Both the position numbers and the translations under genes were made by a program. The notes beneath the pieces were generated by a model. The model was given only the letters and a program-made list of their open reading frames with translations, searched no databases and was not told where the DNA came from. Of a DNA stretch of 64,000 nt, positions 1-8,102 are shown piece by piece (position 1 is the first letter of the stretch; each line of letters begins with the position of its first letter). The DNA is from Neorhizobium alkalisoli. GTDB lineage: Bacteria; Pseudomonadota; Alphaproteobacteria; Rhizobiales; Rhizobiaceae. The stretch spans positions 1-64,000 of the forward strand of contig NZ_PVBN01000009.1 of the NCBI RefSeq assembly GCF_002968635.1, in the 5' to 3' direction.

Positions 1-76
1 CCGAACGGCAGTTCTCACCGGCCACAACCGCCGCCACAACACGCTCGCGAAGATCATTCGAAAGAGCTCGTGTCAT
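1..76 (-). CDS. IS630 family transposase, N-terminal fragment (runs off the window)
   Basis: Reading leftwards from an ATG at 76-74 gives a continuous frame to base 1 starting MTRALSNDLRERVVAAVVAG, followed by ENCRS. This matches the start of the helix-turn-helix domain of rhizobial IS630-type transposases, which move DNA by a DDE mechanism. Only 25 codons are visible, so the catalytic domain and the intactness of the element cannot be judged. The family call rests on remembered similarity of this N-terminus. Confidence 0.65.
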   Translation of the reverse strand, partial: MTRALSNDLRERVVAAVVAGENCRS

Positions 77-170
77 CAGATGCTGGCCTCCGCCCAGCCA
101 GCACCTTGAATCACAAAACCGGCCCACAGGGAATCCCATCAGATTCAGTCAAGCGATGAAACGCTCTAGA
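1..170 (-). mobile_element. Right-hand part of an IS630-type insertion sequence (outer end not exactly placed)
   Basis: The window opens inside an insertion sequence: a transposase N-terminus runs off the left edge, and about 90 noncoding bases separate its start codon from the glgX terminator. IS630-type elements insert at TA and duplicate it. A CTAG at about 167-170 is a possible outer boundary, but I see only one end and cannot confirm the inverted repeat. The right limit is therefore an estimate. Confidence 0.5.
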
Positions 171-175
171 ACGCA

Positions 176-200
176 AAAACCGGCCGCTTGGGCCGGTTTT
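176..200 (-). terminator. Rho-independent terminator of glgX
   Basis: A perfect 10-bp inverted repeat (AAAACCGGCC at 176-185, GGCCGGTTTT at 191-200) with a 5-nt loop lies 20 bp past the glgX stop. Read on the minus strand it is a GC-rich stem followed by a run of T. It separates glgX from the insertion sequence. Confidence 0.85.
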
Positions 201-220
201 CTGCCGTCGATCGGTCCGCG

Positions 221-2299
221 TCACGGTCTGCGGAAGAGCACCAGGCTGCGGCCTTCGAGTTCGAAGTCCTTTTCCTTGGTGATCACCTGCCCGCGCCTTG
301 CGGTATCGGAGGTCGTGAGCTCCAGCACCCAGCCGCCCTCGCCGAATTGCGGGATACGGAACGGCACATTGCCTTCGAACGGGTTGAAGAGCAGCAGGAC
401 GTCGTGCCAGATGCCTTCCTCTTCCCGAAGATCGGGCCGGCCGATATAGAGACCAAGTGTCGAACCCTCGTCCCATTGCTCCGGCGTCTGGAAGCCGCCG
501 CCGGCATTGAACCATTTGATATCCAGGCCGTCGCGCCAGTTCTCGCGCCGCAGCAGCGGCTGCTCCTTGCGCAGCTTGATGATGTGACGTGTGAATTCCC
601 GCAGCGCTTCGCAGGTTTCCGGCAGATCCTCCCAGTGGACCCAGGATATCTCGCTGTCCTGACAATAACCGTTGTTATTGCCCATCTGGCTGCGGCCGAA
701 TTCGTCGCCGGCAAGCAGCATCGGCGTGCCGTGCGAGAAGAACAGGGTTGCGAGGAAATTGCGTTTCTGACGGTCACGAACCGCGTTGATGCCCTCGTCC
801 TCGGTGGGACCTTCCTCGCCGTAGTTGTAACTGCGGTTGTCATTGTGGCCGTCGTTGTTGTCCTCGCCGTTCGCCTCGTTGTGCTTCTCGTTGTAGGAAA
901 CGAGGTCATTGAGGGTGAACCCGTCATGGGCAGCGATGAAGTTGACGCTGGCCCAGGGGCGTCGGCCCCGCTGGTCGTAGAGGTCGCCTGAACCGAGCAG
1001 GCGGGCCGCAAAATCGGTGGAGACGTTCGTGCCCTTCCAGTATTCACGAACCGTGTCGCGGTACTTGTCGTTCCATTCGGCCCAGCCCGGCGGGAAACCG
1101 CCGACCTGATAGCCGCCTGGACCGATATCCCAGGGCTCGCCGATCAGCTTCACCTTCGAGAGAACCGGATCCTGCGTCACGGCATCGAAGAAGCCGCCAC
1201 GCTGGTCGAAACCCTCCGGCTCGCGGCCGAGGATCGTTCCGAGATCGAAGCGGAAACCGTCGACATGCATGTGTTCCGTCCAGTAGCGCAGCGAATCCAT
1301 GATCAGCTGCAGCACCCGCGGATGGGACGTGTTGACCGTGTTTCCGGTTCCGGTGTCGTTGATATAGTAACGGTGCTGGTCCGGCATCGTGCGGTAATAG
1401 GAGAAATTGTCGATGCCCTTGAGGGAGAGCGTCGGCCCGAGTTCGTTTCCTTCGGCGGTATGGTTGTAGACCACGTCGAGAATGACCTCGATACCGGCGT
1501 CGTGGTAGGCGCGCACCATGTCGCGAAACCCCTGGATGCCTCTTGGGCCATAATAGCGGGAGGCGGGCGCAAAGAAGCCGAGCGTGTTGTAGCCCCAGAA
1601 ATTCTTGAGCCCCTTGTCGAGCAGATGCTGGTCGTCCGGGAAGTCGTGGACGGGCATCAGCTCGACGGAGGTGATGCCAAGGCTTTTGATATATTCGACC
1701 GAAGCCTTGTGGCCCATGCCCTCGAACGTGCCGCGCAGTTCTTTCGGGATGGCCGGATTGAGCTGGGTGAAGCCCTTCACATGCGTTTCATAGATGACGG
1801 CGGCGGGCCAGGGAATGTTCGGTCGGTTCTGGTCCTTCCAGTCGAATTCGCCGGGATCGATCACCCGGCATTTCGGCATGAACGGCGCGCTGTCGCGCTC
1901 GTCGAAAGTGAGATCCTTGTCCTCGTGCAGGAGGTCATAGCCAAAATGGGCTTCATTCCATTTGACGTCGCCGACCAGTTCCCTTGCATAGGGATCGATC
2001 AGCAGCTTGTTCGGGTTGAAACGGTGGCCGTTTTCAGGATCATAAGGGCCGTGGACGCGGTAACCGTAGAGCGTGCCGGGCTTGAGGCCCGGCACGTAGC
2101 CGTGCCAGATCTCGTGGGTATATTCCGGCAGCTCCAGCCGCGCGATTTCGATCTTCCCGCTGTTGTCGAACAGGCAGAGCTCGACCCGCTCCGCATGGGC
2201 CGAGAAGATGGCGAAGTTAACCCCGTCGCCGTCGTAACTGGCTCCCAGCTGATGCCAGTATCCCGGCTCCACTGTGAAATGGTTCGATTTCGTGTCCAT
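221..2299 (-). CDS. glgX: Glycogen debranching enzyme GlgX (GH13)
   Basis: Hydrolyses alpha-1,6 branches of phosphorylase-trimmed glycogen in the cytoplasm, releasing malto-oligosaccharides. The 692-residue protein has an N-terminal CBM48-like segment (PGYWHQLGASYDGDGVNFAI) and the GH13 barrel. Region I is DVVYNHTAEG, region II GFRFDLGTIL (catalytic Asp), region III LIGEPWD (catalytic Glu) and region IV FIAAHDGFTLND. Length and motifs fit GlgX/isoamylase-type enzymes. I chose the ATG at 2299 because GGAAGGG sits about 6 nt upstream; a TTG at 2314 is possible but has no better ribosome site. No other glycogen genes are in the window and a strong terminator follows, so it looks monocistronic. 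A GGAAC lies upstream at 2349-2353 but its -10 partner is poor. Confidence 0.93.
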   Translation of the reverse strand: MDTKSNHFTVEPGYWHQLGASYDGDGVNFAIFSAHAERVELCLFDNSGKIEIARLELPEYTHEIWHGYVPGLKPGTLYGYRVHGPYDPENGHRFNPNKLLIDPYARELVGDVKWNEAHFGYDLLHEDKDLTFDERDSAPFMPKCRVIDPGEFDWKDQNRPNIPWPAAVIYETHVKGFTQLNPAIPKELRGTFEGMGHKASVEYIKSLGITSVELMPVHDFPDDQHLLDKGLKNFWGYNTLGFFAPASRYYGPRGIQGFRDMVRAYHDAGIEVILDVVYNHTAEGNELGPTLSLKGIDNFSYYRTMPDQHRYYINDTGTGNTVNTSHPRVLQLIMDSLRYWTEHMHVDGFRFDLGTILGREPEGFDQRGGFFDAVTQDPVLSKVKLIGEPWDIGPGGYQVGGFPPGWAEWNDKYRDTVREYWKGTNVSTDFAARLLGSGDLYDQRGRRPWASVNFIAAHDGFTLNDLVSYNEKHNEANGEDNNDGHNDNRSYNYGEEGPTEDEGINAVRDRQKRNFLATLFFSHGTPMLLAGDEFGRSQMGNNNGYCQDSEISWVHWEDLPETCEALREFTRHIIKLRKEQPLLRRENWRDGLDIKWFNAGGGFQTPEQWDEGSTLGLYIGRPDLREEEGIWHDVLLLFNPFEGNVPFRIPQFGEGGWVLELTTSDTARRGQVITKEKDFELEGRSLVLFRRP

Positions 2300-2368
2300 G
2301 CGGCACCCTTCCAAGTTTTCGCTTGATAATGGTGCGGCACAACAAATCGTTCCCTAGAGCTTTAAAAT

Positions 2369-2611
2369 CTACGGATTGCCCGTTCCTGGCGGGGGAGGGG
2401 TTACGGGCGGATTGCTGGTTGTCCCGGACGGCGAGGTGGCGGGACTCTGGCCGCCGGTGCTTGTCTGAGGCGTGGGGTCCTTGTCCGCGGGTGCCGTGTT
2501 GTTGGATTGCTGCGGCGGTGTGTTGTTGATCGGGTCGCTCTGTTTTTCATTGCTGTCGCTACAGGCGCCCAAAAGAACCACGGTCGAAAGGGCGAGGATC
2601 AGACGTTTCAT
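2369..2611 (-). CDS. Small Pro/Thr-rich lipoprotein, function unknown
   Basis: This 80-residue protein starts with a lipoprotein signal peptide (MKRLILALSTVVLLGAC) whose lipobox LLGAC predicts cleavage before Cys17 and lipid anchoring. The rest is low-complexity, rich in Ser, Thr, Asn, Gln and Pro, like a flexible periplasmic tail, with no recognisable domain. Its start overlaps the stop of the preceding gene (ATGA at 2608-2611), so the two are translationally coupled. Both lie downstream of a GGAAC-N17-GTT element, which makes general-stress control likely. No function can be assigned. Confidence 0.7.
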   Translation of the reverse strand: MKRLILALSTVVLLGACSDSNEKQSDPINNTPPQQSNNTAPADKDPTPQTSTGGQSPATSPSGTTSNPPVTPPPPGTGNP

Positions 2612-2895
2612 TTCTTCTCTTCTCCATCGGATTTGCTGGCGGCGGCGCGCCGCCGATGGGCGTCGAGCGCGATGACCTTTTCCACCGCAGCCACGTCTTC
2701 CGCCGCCGCAACGGGAACCGGATCGCTGGCGATCGCTTCCAAGACCTCGGGGGAGATCGCGCCTTCGCGGATCACATATTCGAGCGCTTCCCGCGTCTGC
2801 CGCTCCGCCTTCAGCTGGGCATAAAGGGCGAGGATCAGGCGATCGCGTACGTCCCGTTCTCCGTGTCCTGTCCCTGATCTGACGAAGTCTGCCAT
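2608..2895 (-). CDS. Hypothetical 95-residue hydrophilic protein
   Basis: A small protein (MADFVRSGTGHGERDVRDRL...) predicted to be largely helical and charged, with no motif I recognise. I take the ATG at 2895, which has GGAG 8 nt upstream; an in-frame ATG at 2907 would add four residues. It is the first gene of a two-gene unit with the lipoprotein (4-nt overlap). A general-stress promoter (2925-2949) ends 30 bp upstream, giving a short 5' leader. Confidence 0.65.
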   Translation of the reverse strand: MADFVRSGTGHGERDVRDRLILALYAQLKAERQTREALEYVIREGAISPEVLEAIASDPVPVAAAEDVAAVEKVIALDAHRRRAAASKSDGEEKK

Positions 2896-2924
2896 GGTCT
2901 TCTCCATATCCTTGTTGAGGGGTG

Positions 2925-2949
2925 AACTTTCGGTCCCGCCGATTGTTCC
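2925..2949 (-). promoter_or_regulatory. EcfG/RpoE2-type promoter for the 95-aa/lipoprotein operon
   Basis: On the minus strand GGAAC (2949-2945) is followed after 17 nt by GTT (2927-2925), matching the rhizobial general-stress consensus GGAAC-N16/17-CGTT except for A in place of C. Transcription would start about 20 nt before the ATG at 2895. Confidence 0.7.
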
Positions 2950-3006
2950 CTCCGTCGAACGGTCCCCTATCTCCCTGAGCAATGGAAATTCGCCAGGAGG
3001 ATTAAG

Positions 3007-3273
3007 ATGTCGGCGCTGACACCCGAGGAACTGGAAGGACGCCTGAACGCGCACCGAGAGCTGATGATCGAGCTTTTGGCGGCCATGATCGGCGGAGAGG
3101 TCACCATCTCCTCTTTCCTGAGACGGCTGAGGGATGATGCCACATTCAAGGACAACGAGGAGGACCCCGGTGTGATGCCTGAAGAAGCCTTCGCGATCGA
3201 GAACTCCGCCGCCCGCGAAGTTCGCGCGATCCTCGAAGCGGCCCGCGCCCGGGCCGAGGCGGACGACCGTTGA
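3007..3273 (+). CDS. Hypothetical 88-residue protein
   Basis: A small, mostly helical, acidic protein (MSALTPEELEGRLNAHRELMIELLAAMIGGEVTISSFLRRL...) ending in an Ala/Arg/Glu-rich helix. A strong AGGAGG lies 6 nt before the ATG and the frame is clean. It is divergent from the lipoprotein operon. I could not find a GGAAC-type promoter on its own strand. Function unknown. Confidence 0.65.
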   Translation: MSALTPEELEGRLNAHRELMIELLAAMIGGEVTISSFLRRLRDDATFKDNEEDPGVMPEEAFAIENSAAREVRAILEAARARAEADDR

Positions 3274-3335
3274 GACGCCGTTAACCGTAGCACTTCACAT
3301 TTATGGCAATTCCGCCACGTTTATGGCCATTTCGT

Positions 3336-3360
3336 GGAACTAGAATGGTGTTTTCTCGTT
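3336..3360 (+). promoter_or_regulatory. EcfG/RpoE2-type promoter for the 29-aa peptide gene
   Basis: GGAAC (3336-3340), 17 nt, GTT (3358-3360), preceded by C so that the -10 reads CGTT. Transcription should begin near 3367, only about 10 nt before the ATG at 3378. Confidence 0.72.
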
Positions 3361-3377
3361 CACTTGATAGGGAAGCG

Positions 3378-3467
3378 ATGGAGGCGTCTATGGTCAGGGA
3401 ATGGGTGGAAGCGGCAGGCTTCGTTCTCGTGATCGCGGCATGCTACATGCTGGTCATTCCAGTCTGA
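3378..3467 (+). CDS. Short membrane peptide, 29 residues, likely stress-induced
   Basis: The open frame encodes a 29-residue peptide: MEASMVREWVEA, then a hydrophobic stretch AGFVLVIAACYMLVIPV to the stop. That is one transmembrane helix with the C-terminus at the membrane face. AGGGAAG precedes the ATG and a clean GGAAC-N17-GTT element lies 18 bp upstream. That promoter placement is the main reason I believe this very short gene. A second in-frame ATG at 3390 would give 25 residues. Function unknown. Confidence 0.5.
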   Translation: MEASMVREWVEAAGFVLVIAACYMLVIPV

Positions 3468-3496
3468 TTTTTGAGAGCTCCTGGGGAGGAGAGAGT

Positions 3497-3515
3497 GGCC
3501 TTGAATTCAAAGGCC
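3497..3515 (-). terminator. Small hairpin over the stop codon of the oxidase operon
   Basis: GGCCTT (3497-3502) pairs with AAGGCC (3510-3515) around the stop codon of the tri-haem cytochrome gene. A second, stronger 11-bp inverted repeat lies inside the last codons (3519-3529 with 3541-3551). There is no long T run, so termination is only a suggestion; the structures may protect the 3' end of the mRNA. Confidence 0.35.
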
Positions 3516-4571
3516 CCTGCTCTCGCGGCTTGCAAAAAAGGCCGCGAGAGCGGCAAAGTCCTCGTCCTTTAGACTTCTGGCTGCCTCGGTCATCAGGTGA
3601 CTGAATGGGCCGCCGCCTCGGGCACCGGTATGAAAGAGGCGAAGTTGACGCTCCAGGTAAGGAGCGGTCTGACCCGATAGGCGCGGATAGGCCGGGTTGC
3701 CGCCGGCCTTTTCATGACAGCTCAGACAGGCCGGCACCTTGTCAGCCGGCCTTCCTCTTTCCGCCAGCTCCCGCCCCCTTTCGATCAGTTGCGGATCGGC
3801 TTCCCCTCGCTGCCGGACAGGCGGCGTCTGCTTGGCATAATAGCTCGCAAGCTCCGGCAGGCTTTCCTCCGAGAGCGTACCGATTGCGACCTGCATGATG
3901 CCGCTCGGGCGCTTTTCCTCCGCATATGCCTTGAGGCTGTTGAGCAGATAAGCTTCCGACTGGCCCGCGAGCCGCGGAACGATACTGTGTGGGGTAAGCC
4001 GCTTTTCCGCATGACAGCTCTCGCAGGTGATCGGCAGCGGCGAGACCTCGCCCGCATGGCCTATGCCGTGCAGGCCGGACACCTGCAGATAGGCGTTCGT
4101 GTCCATCTCCGGCAGCTTGCGCAGGAAGGCGACCATCGCCCAGATCTCGTCGTCCCGAAGCTCGGTCGGCCAGGCCGGCATACCTGTGAAGCGCACTCCG
4201 TGTTTGACGATCTCGAAGAGCTGGGCGTCGGTCCATGTCGGAGCGACCATCTTCAGGTCGGGCGGCTGCGGCAGCATGGCGAGCACGGCATCGGACCGCC
4301 CCTGCGCCGGCGAGCCGTGACAGATGGCACAGCCGGTCTCGTAGTGGCCGGCAGCGGGTGGCAGGAGCGCCGGATCGTCGAGCGGCGGAACCTCCACGAA
4401 CAGTGCGGCGGTACGCACCGAATTCTTCATCACCCAGTGCAGGAACCAGTCCGTGACACCCCAGTGGCCCGTGCTGGCCCTGACGCTCATCAATCCCGAC
4501 CAGGCGAAAACCATGCCGAGCAGCGGCAATATGACGATCAGGGCAATCAGATATTTCCGCGGGATCGTCAT
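3507..4571 (-). CDS. Tri-haem c-type cytochrome of the oxidase operon
   Basis: A 354-residue exported cytochrome with an N-terminal membrane segment (about residues 7-29) and three CxxCH haem sites: CAICH (81-85), CESCH (183-187) and CLSCH (282-286). This fits an N-terminal mono-haem domain followed by a di-haem cytochrome c4/c553-like half. It probably carries electrons to the oxidase on the periplasmic side, anchored by the uncleaved N-terminus. Its start overlaps the CtaG-like gene (4568-4571), making it the last gene of a five-gene operon. The final codons contain a perfect 11-bp inverted repeat. The haem motifs are seen directly; its exact electron partner is inferred. Confidence 0.85.
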   Translation of the reverse strand: MTIPRKYLIALIVILPLLGMVFAWSGLMSVRASTGHWGVTDWFLHWVMKNSVRTAALFVEVPPLDDPALLPPAAGHYETGCAICHGSPAQGRSDAVLAMLPQPPDLKMVAPTWTDAQLFEIVKHGVRFTGMPAWPTELRDDEIWAMVAFLRKLPEMDTNAYLQVSGLHGIGHAGEVSPLPITCESCHAEKRLTPHSIVPRLAGQSEAYLLNSLKAYAEEKRPSGIMQVAIGTLSEESLPELASYYAKQTPPVRQRGEADPQLIERGRELAERGRPADKVPACLSCHEKAGGNPAYPRLSGQTAPYLERQLRLFHTGARGGGPFSHLMTEAARSLKDEDFAALAAFFASRESRGL

Positions 4572-5209
4572 TGGCCTCTCCTCCCCAAAGGCTTTGGCGC
4601 ATCAATGTTCAGCGTGCGCGCCAGGAGCGCTATGCCGCCGGCCAGATAAACCACCGCGCCGACGAGCAGCATCACCACGCCGCCTATCTGCTGGTCCGCC
4701 CCCGCACTCAGCACGACGCCGAAACAGCTTACCTCCTCGCCACCGTAAAGCGGTCGTGGCGAAAGCGCCAGAAGCGCGCCGAGCAATGTCATGTGCATCG
4801 AGGTGAAGAGAAGGCCAAACGTGCCCGCGAGCCGCCGCTCTTCCCGGCCAGCGACGGCGCCGCCGAGGCAGGTCAGCCAGAGCGTCAGCCCCGCAACCAG
4901 GAAGACGAGCTGTTCCAGCACCGTGACGAAGGTAGAGGTTTCCGAGAGAGCCCGCACTGCTGGCACATGCCAGCCCCATACGGCGAACAACTCGATCAGC
5001 GAGGCGAGCAAGGGGGTGAGCCAGGCCCGCCCGGCAGTGAAATCGAGGCGGGTTCCCGAAAGGCCGACGGCGATCAGTGGCGCACCACCTGCCACCACGC
5101 CCATATGCGCGATCATGTGGACGGAGAAGGAACCACGATCGGCAAAGGGGAGGATCGCCCAGAGCAGGAGAAGCAGGACAAGACCGAAAACGAGGGCGGT
5201 CCGCTTCAC
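4568..5209 (-). CDS. CtaG-like (caa3-type) cytochrome oxidase assembly membrane protein
   Basis: A 213-residue multi-span membrane protein of the caa3_CtaG family, which helps assemble or metallate heme-copper oxidases. It shows about six hydrophobic segments with conserved histidines (HMIAHMG, WGWHVPAV, TSMHMTLLG). The frame stays open far upstream inside the neighbouring gene, but the credible start is the GTG at 5209, which overlaps that gene's stop (GTGA). Its location downstream of subunits II and I+III fits an assembly role. It is distinct from the Cox11-type protein also called CtaG. Confidence 0.8.
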   Translation of the reverse strand: MKRTALVFGLVLLLLLWAILPFADRGSFSVHMIAHMGVVAGGAPLIAVGLSGTRLDFTAGRAWLTPLLASLIELFAVWGWHVPAVRALSETSTFVTVLEQLVFLVAGLTLWLTCLGGAVAGREERRLAGTFGLLFTSMHMTLLGALLALSPRPLYGGEEVSCFGVVLSAGADQQIGGVVMLLVGAVVYLAGGIALLARTLNIDAPKPLGRRGQ

Positions 5210-5589
5210 GGCTGGCACTCCGCGATGAAGATCAGCGGAATGGCGGCATAGACGACGGCCACGAAACTGAGGCCGGAGAGAAGCAGCGTCGCAAAACCTT
5301 GAAAATACTTGCGATCCTCCCGCGTCGCCGCGTCGTGTGGAGGATCTCCCGATCCGAAACCCCATTGCCTCCACGCGAGATAGGACGACAGCACGATCAT
5401 CGCGAGCGCCAGCAGCGTGAAGATCCCCAACCCCAACCGCAGGGTGCCGAACGCGATCTCCTCGGCCATCCCCTTGGCGCAGAAGATTGCGACCGCCGCA
5501 TAGCACACGACGAAATGCAGCGCCCAGACAGTGGGCGCGGTAAACAGCGTCCAGAGGGTTTCGACTTCGCGCGGAATGAAGCTCTTCAT
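5206..5589 (-). CDS. Small membrane protein of the oxidase operon, function unknown
   Basis: A 127-residue protein with three hydrophobic segments (TVWALHFVVCYAAVAIFC, LGIFTLLALAMIVLSSYLAW and LLLSGLSFVAVVYAAIPLIF). Between them is a charged loop rich in Asp and Arg. It overlaps the oxidase subunit gene upstream by 4 nt and the CtaG-like gene downstream by 4 nt, so it is translationally coupled within the operon. It could be a small extra subunit, in the position of subunit IV, or an assembly factor. I do not recognise a named family. Confidence 0.7.
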   Translation of the reverse strand: MKSFIPREVETLWTLFTAPTVWALHFVVCYAAVAIFCAKGMAEEIAFGTLRLGLGIFTLLALAMIVLSSYLAWRQWGFGSGDPPHDAATREDRKYFQGFATLLLSGLSFVAVVYAAIPLIFIAECQP

Positions 5590-8102
5590 TCTGTTACCAT
5601 CGGAAAGAGGCCGATCACGCCGAAGGTCACGACGGCGGTCACGGCCATGAAGTGCCAGTAAAGCGTGACGTTGCGGATATCCTGGTCATATTCGGACGTC
5701 ATCCTGCCAGCAAAACTGCGCGCCAGGCAGTAGAGATGCATGATCCCGCCGACAACCGCATGCGTCACCGTCCAGATGACCAGGACCCAGACGATGGCGG
5801 GATAGACATTGGCGGTCGGATCCATGGCGTGGAAATAGGGACCTGCCAGGCCCGCAAGCAACGCCGCGACGGTGACAATGAAGCACGCGACGAGCGCCAG
5901 CCGCGCCCCGACCGTTCCCTTCTCGTTGAGCTCCCGCGCAAGCAGCGTCAGCACCCAGGCGACAACGAAGAGCACCAGGGCCACGATCGGCCACAGAATG
6001 CCCGGCCCTTGCGCTGCGGCGGTGAAGTCCTCGTGGATCGTCCAGTAGAAGAAATAGCCGAAGATCAGGCTGGCAAATGCCGTACCGTCGCCCACCATGG
6101 TGATGAACATCGCCCACCAGCCGACCGACGCCGGACCCGAGACATAGATCGGCAATTTCAGGCCGAGCCCGACATCGATCTCAGGCTCCTCCGGGATCGG
6201 CGCCGTCCCCGTCCACAGCCAGACGATGATGGCGACGAAGGTGATGACGGCACAGATGATGGTGGTGATCCACCAGTGGAAGGTGAGCGCGATGAAGACG
6301 CCGCCGAGCCCAAGAGCCGAGATGATCGTCACATAGGAGGTGCCGCCGACCCGCAGGCACTGGATCGGATCGGCATCCAGCACCGAAGTGACCAGCGTCT
6401 CGCGTTCGCCGGACGTCGCATCCGGCAGATAAAAGCGGCCGGCCTCCATGTCGCGCTGCAGGTTCGGCTGGTCCCAGAGCGGATAGCGGCTGGTGATGAT
6501 CGGTACCGAGCGCATGCCCCAGCTTTCTTCCGGATCGTTCGTCCATTCCAGCGTGCCGGAATTCCAGGGATTGAGATCGCGCGCCGCCGGCTTGGGCTTT
6601 GGCCTCAGAATATCGATGACGACAGTTGCGACGCCCGAGGCGAAGATGAAGGCGCCGATCGTCGAGACGAGGTTGAACCAGTCCCAGCCGATGTCTCCGG
6701 GATAGGTGAAGACGCGGCGCGGCATGCCGCGCAGGCCGGAAAAATGCATCGGGAAGAAGGCGATGTTGAAGCCGCAGAACATCAGCCAGAACGCCACCTT
6801 GCCCCAGGCGTCGCTGAGCTTCTTGCCCCTCACGAAGGGGAAATAATAATAGATGCCGGCGACGATCGGAAACAGCATGCCGCCGATCAGCACATAATGG
6901 AGGTGCGCGACGACGAAATAGGTGTCATGCGCCTGCCAGTCGAAGGGGACCAATGCCACCATCACCCCGGTCAGTCCACCGACCACGAAGATGATGACGC
7001 CGCCGGCGCCGAACAGCATCGGTACCGAAAAGATCACGCGGCCGGCAAGCATGGTGGCAATGAAGACAAAGATCTGCACGCCCGTCGGGATCGCCACCGC
7101 TTCCGACGCAGCGGAGAAAAAGGCGAGCGAAATCTGCGGCAGGCCAGTCGCGAACATATGGTGCACCCAGAGGCCGAAGCTCAGGAAGCCGGTGCCGACC
7201 GCCGCCAGCACGATCCAGGAATAACCGACGATCGGCCGCTGCGAAAAGGTCGGCACGATCATCGCCATCAGCGCGATCGCGGGCAGGAAGATGATGTAGA
7301 CTTCAGGGTGGCCGAAGATCCAGAAAAGGTGCTGCCAGAGCAGCGGATCTCCGCCCCGTTCCGCATCGAAGAACGGCCAGTCGAACATCCGCTCCATCTC
7401 GAACAGGATGTCGCCGGCAATCAGCGGCGGGAAGGCGAACAGGATCATGCCCGCGACGATCAGGAGATACCAGGCGAACATCGGCATGAGATTGATGCGC
7501 ATGCCGGGCGCCCGGCATTTCATGATGCCGACGATAATCTCGACGGCAGCCGCGATCGAGGCCACTTCGATGAAGGAAAGCCCGAGCAGCCAGATATCCG
7601 CACCTATGCCCGAAAACTCCTCGCTGGTGGCAAGCGGCGGATACATGAACCAGCCGGCACTCGGTGCCGCGTTGAAGAAGATCGAGCCGCAGACGAAGAT
7701 CCCGCCGAGCACAAAGCTCCAGAAACCGAAGGCCGACAGCCGCGGGAAAGGCAGCTCGCGAGCGCCCAGCATCGACGGCAGCAGGAAAATCGCGATCGCC
7801 TCGAAAATCGGCACCGCAAACAGGAACATCATCACCGTGCCGTGCAGAGTAAAGGCCTGGTTGAAGAGGTCCGCGGAGATGAGATCGTTGTTCGGCACCG
7901 CGAGCTGCAGGCGCATCAAAAGCCCGAGCAGGCCGGCAAACAGCATGAAGACAAACGCCGTCACGCCATACCAGAGGCCGATCTCGCTGTTGTTGACCGA
8001 TGTCCAGTAACGAAGCCCCTTCGGCGTCTCCCATACCTTGCGGAGCCGTTCTTCCTGGGCCGCCCTTTCTTCCGCTGAGAAATTGCCGAGCTCTGCGGTC
8101 AT
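5586..8102 (-). CDS. ctaD: Cytochrome c oxidase, fused subunits I and III
   Basis: An 838-residue fusion of the catalytic subunit I (roughly 1-540) with a subunit III-like domain (roughly 600-838). Subunit I reduces oxygen at a haem/CuB centre and pumps protons. Seen are GHPEVYIIFLP (CuB His, the proton-channel Glu and the cross-linked Tyr) and HDTYFVVAHLHYVL (haem ligands). The GHPEVY form is typical of A1-type oxidases. The C-terminal part resembles subunit III. Fused I+III proteins occur in caa3-type oxidases. It overlaps the subunit II gene by 4 nt (8099-8102) and the next gene by 4 nt. Confidence 0.92.
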   Translation of the reverse strand: MTAELGNFSAEERAAQEERLRKVWETPKGLRYWTSVNNSEIGLWYGVTAFVFMLFAGLLGLLMRLQLAVPNNDLISADLFNQAFTLHGTVMMFLFAVPIFEAIAIFLLPSMLGARELPFPRLSAFGFWSFVLGGIFVCGSIFFNAAPSAGWFMYPPLATSEEFSGIGADIWLLGLSFIEVASIAAAVEIIVGIMKCRAPGMRINLMPMFAWYLLIVAGMILFAFPPLIAGDILFEMERMFDWPFFDAERGGDPLLWQHLFWIFGHPEVYIIFLPAIALMAMIVPTFSQRPIVGYSWIVLAAVGTGFLSFGLWVHHMFATGLPQISLAFFSAASEAVAIPTGVQIFVFIATMLAGRVIFSVPMLFGAGGVIIFVVGGLTGVMVALVPFDWQAHDTYFVVAHLHYVLIGGMLFPIVAGIYYYFPFVRGKKLSDAWGKVAFWLMFCGFNIAFFPMHFSGLRGMPRRVFTYPGDIGWDWFNLVSTIGAFIFASGVATVVIDILRPKPKPAARDLNPWNSGTLEWTNDPEESWGMRSVPIITSRYPLWDQPNLQRDMEAGRFYLPDATSGERETLVTSVLDADPIQCLRVGGTSYVTIISALGLGGVFIALTFHWWITTIICAVITFVAIIVWLWTGTAPIPEEPEIDVGLGLKLPIYVSGPASVGWWAMFITMVGDGTAFASLIFGYFFYWTIHEDFTAAAQGPGILWPIVALVLFVVAWVLTLLARELNEKGTVGARLALVACFIVTVAALLAGLAGPYFHAMDPTANVYPAIVWVLVIWTVTHAVVGGIMHLYCLARSFAGRMTSEYDQDIRNVTLYWHFMAVTAVVTFGVIGLFPMVTE

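Noticed and set aside
2325..2353. EcfG-type promoter for glgX (GGAAC on the minus strand at 2353-2349)
   Set aside because: At 17-18 nt spacing the -10 reads CAT or ATT, not GTT. It could be a degenerate site, but I do not count it.
5652..8078. An 808-codon open frame on the plus strand, antisense to the fused oxidase subunit gene
   Set aside because: Its product is rich in His, Asp, Arg and Gln with no domain; the opposite strand encodes a complete oxidase subunit. Long antisense frames are common in GC-rich codon-biased genes.
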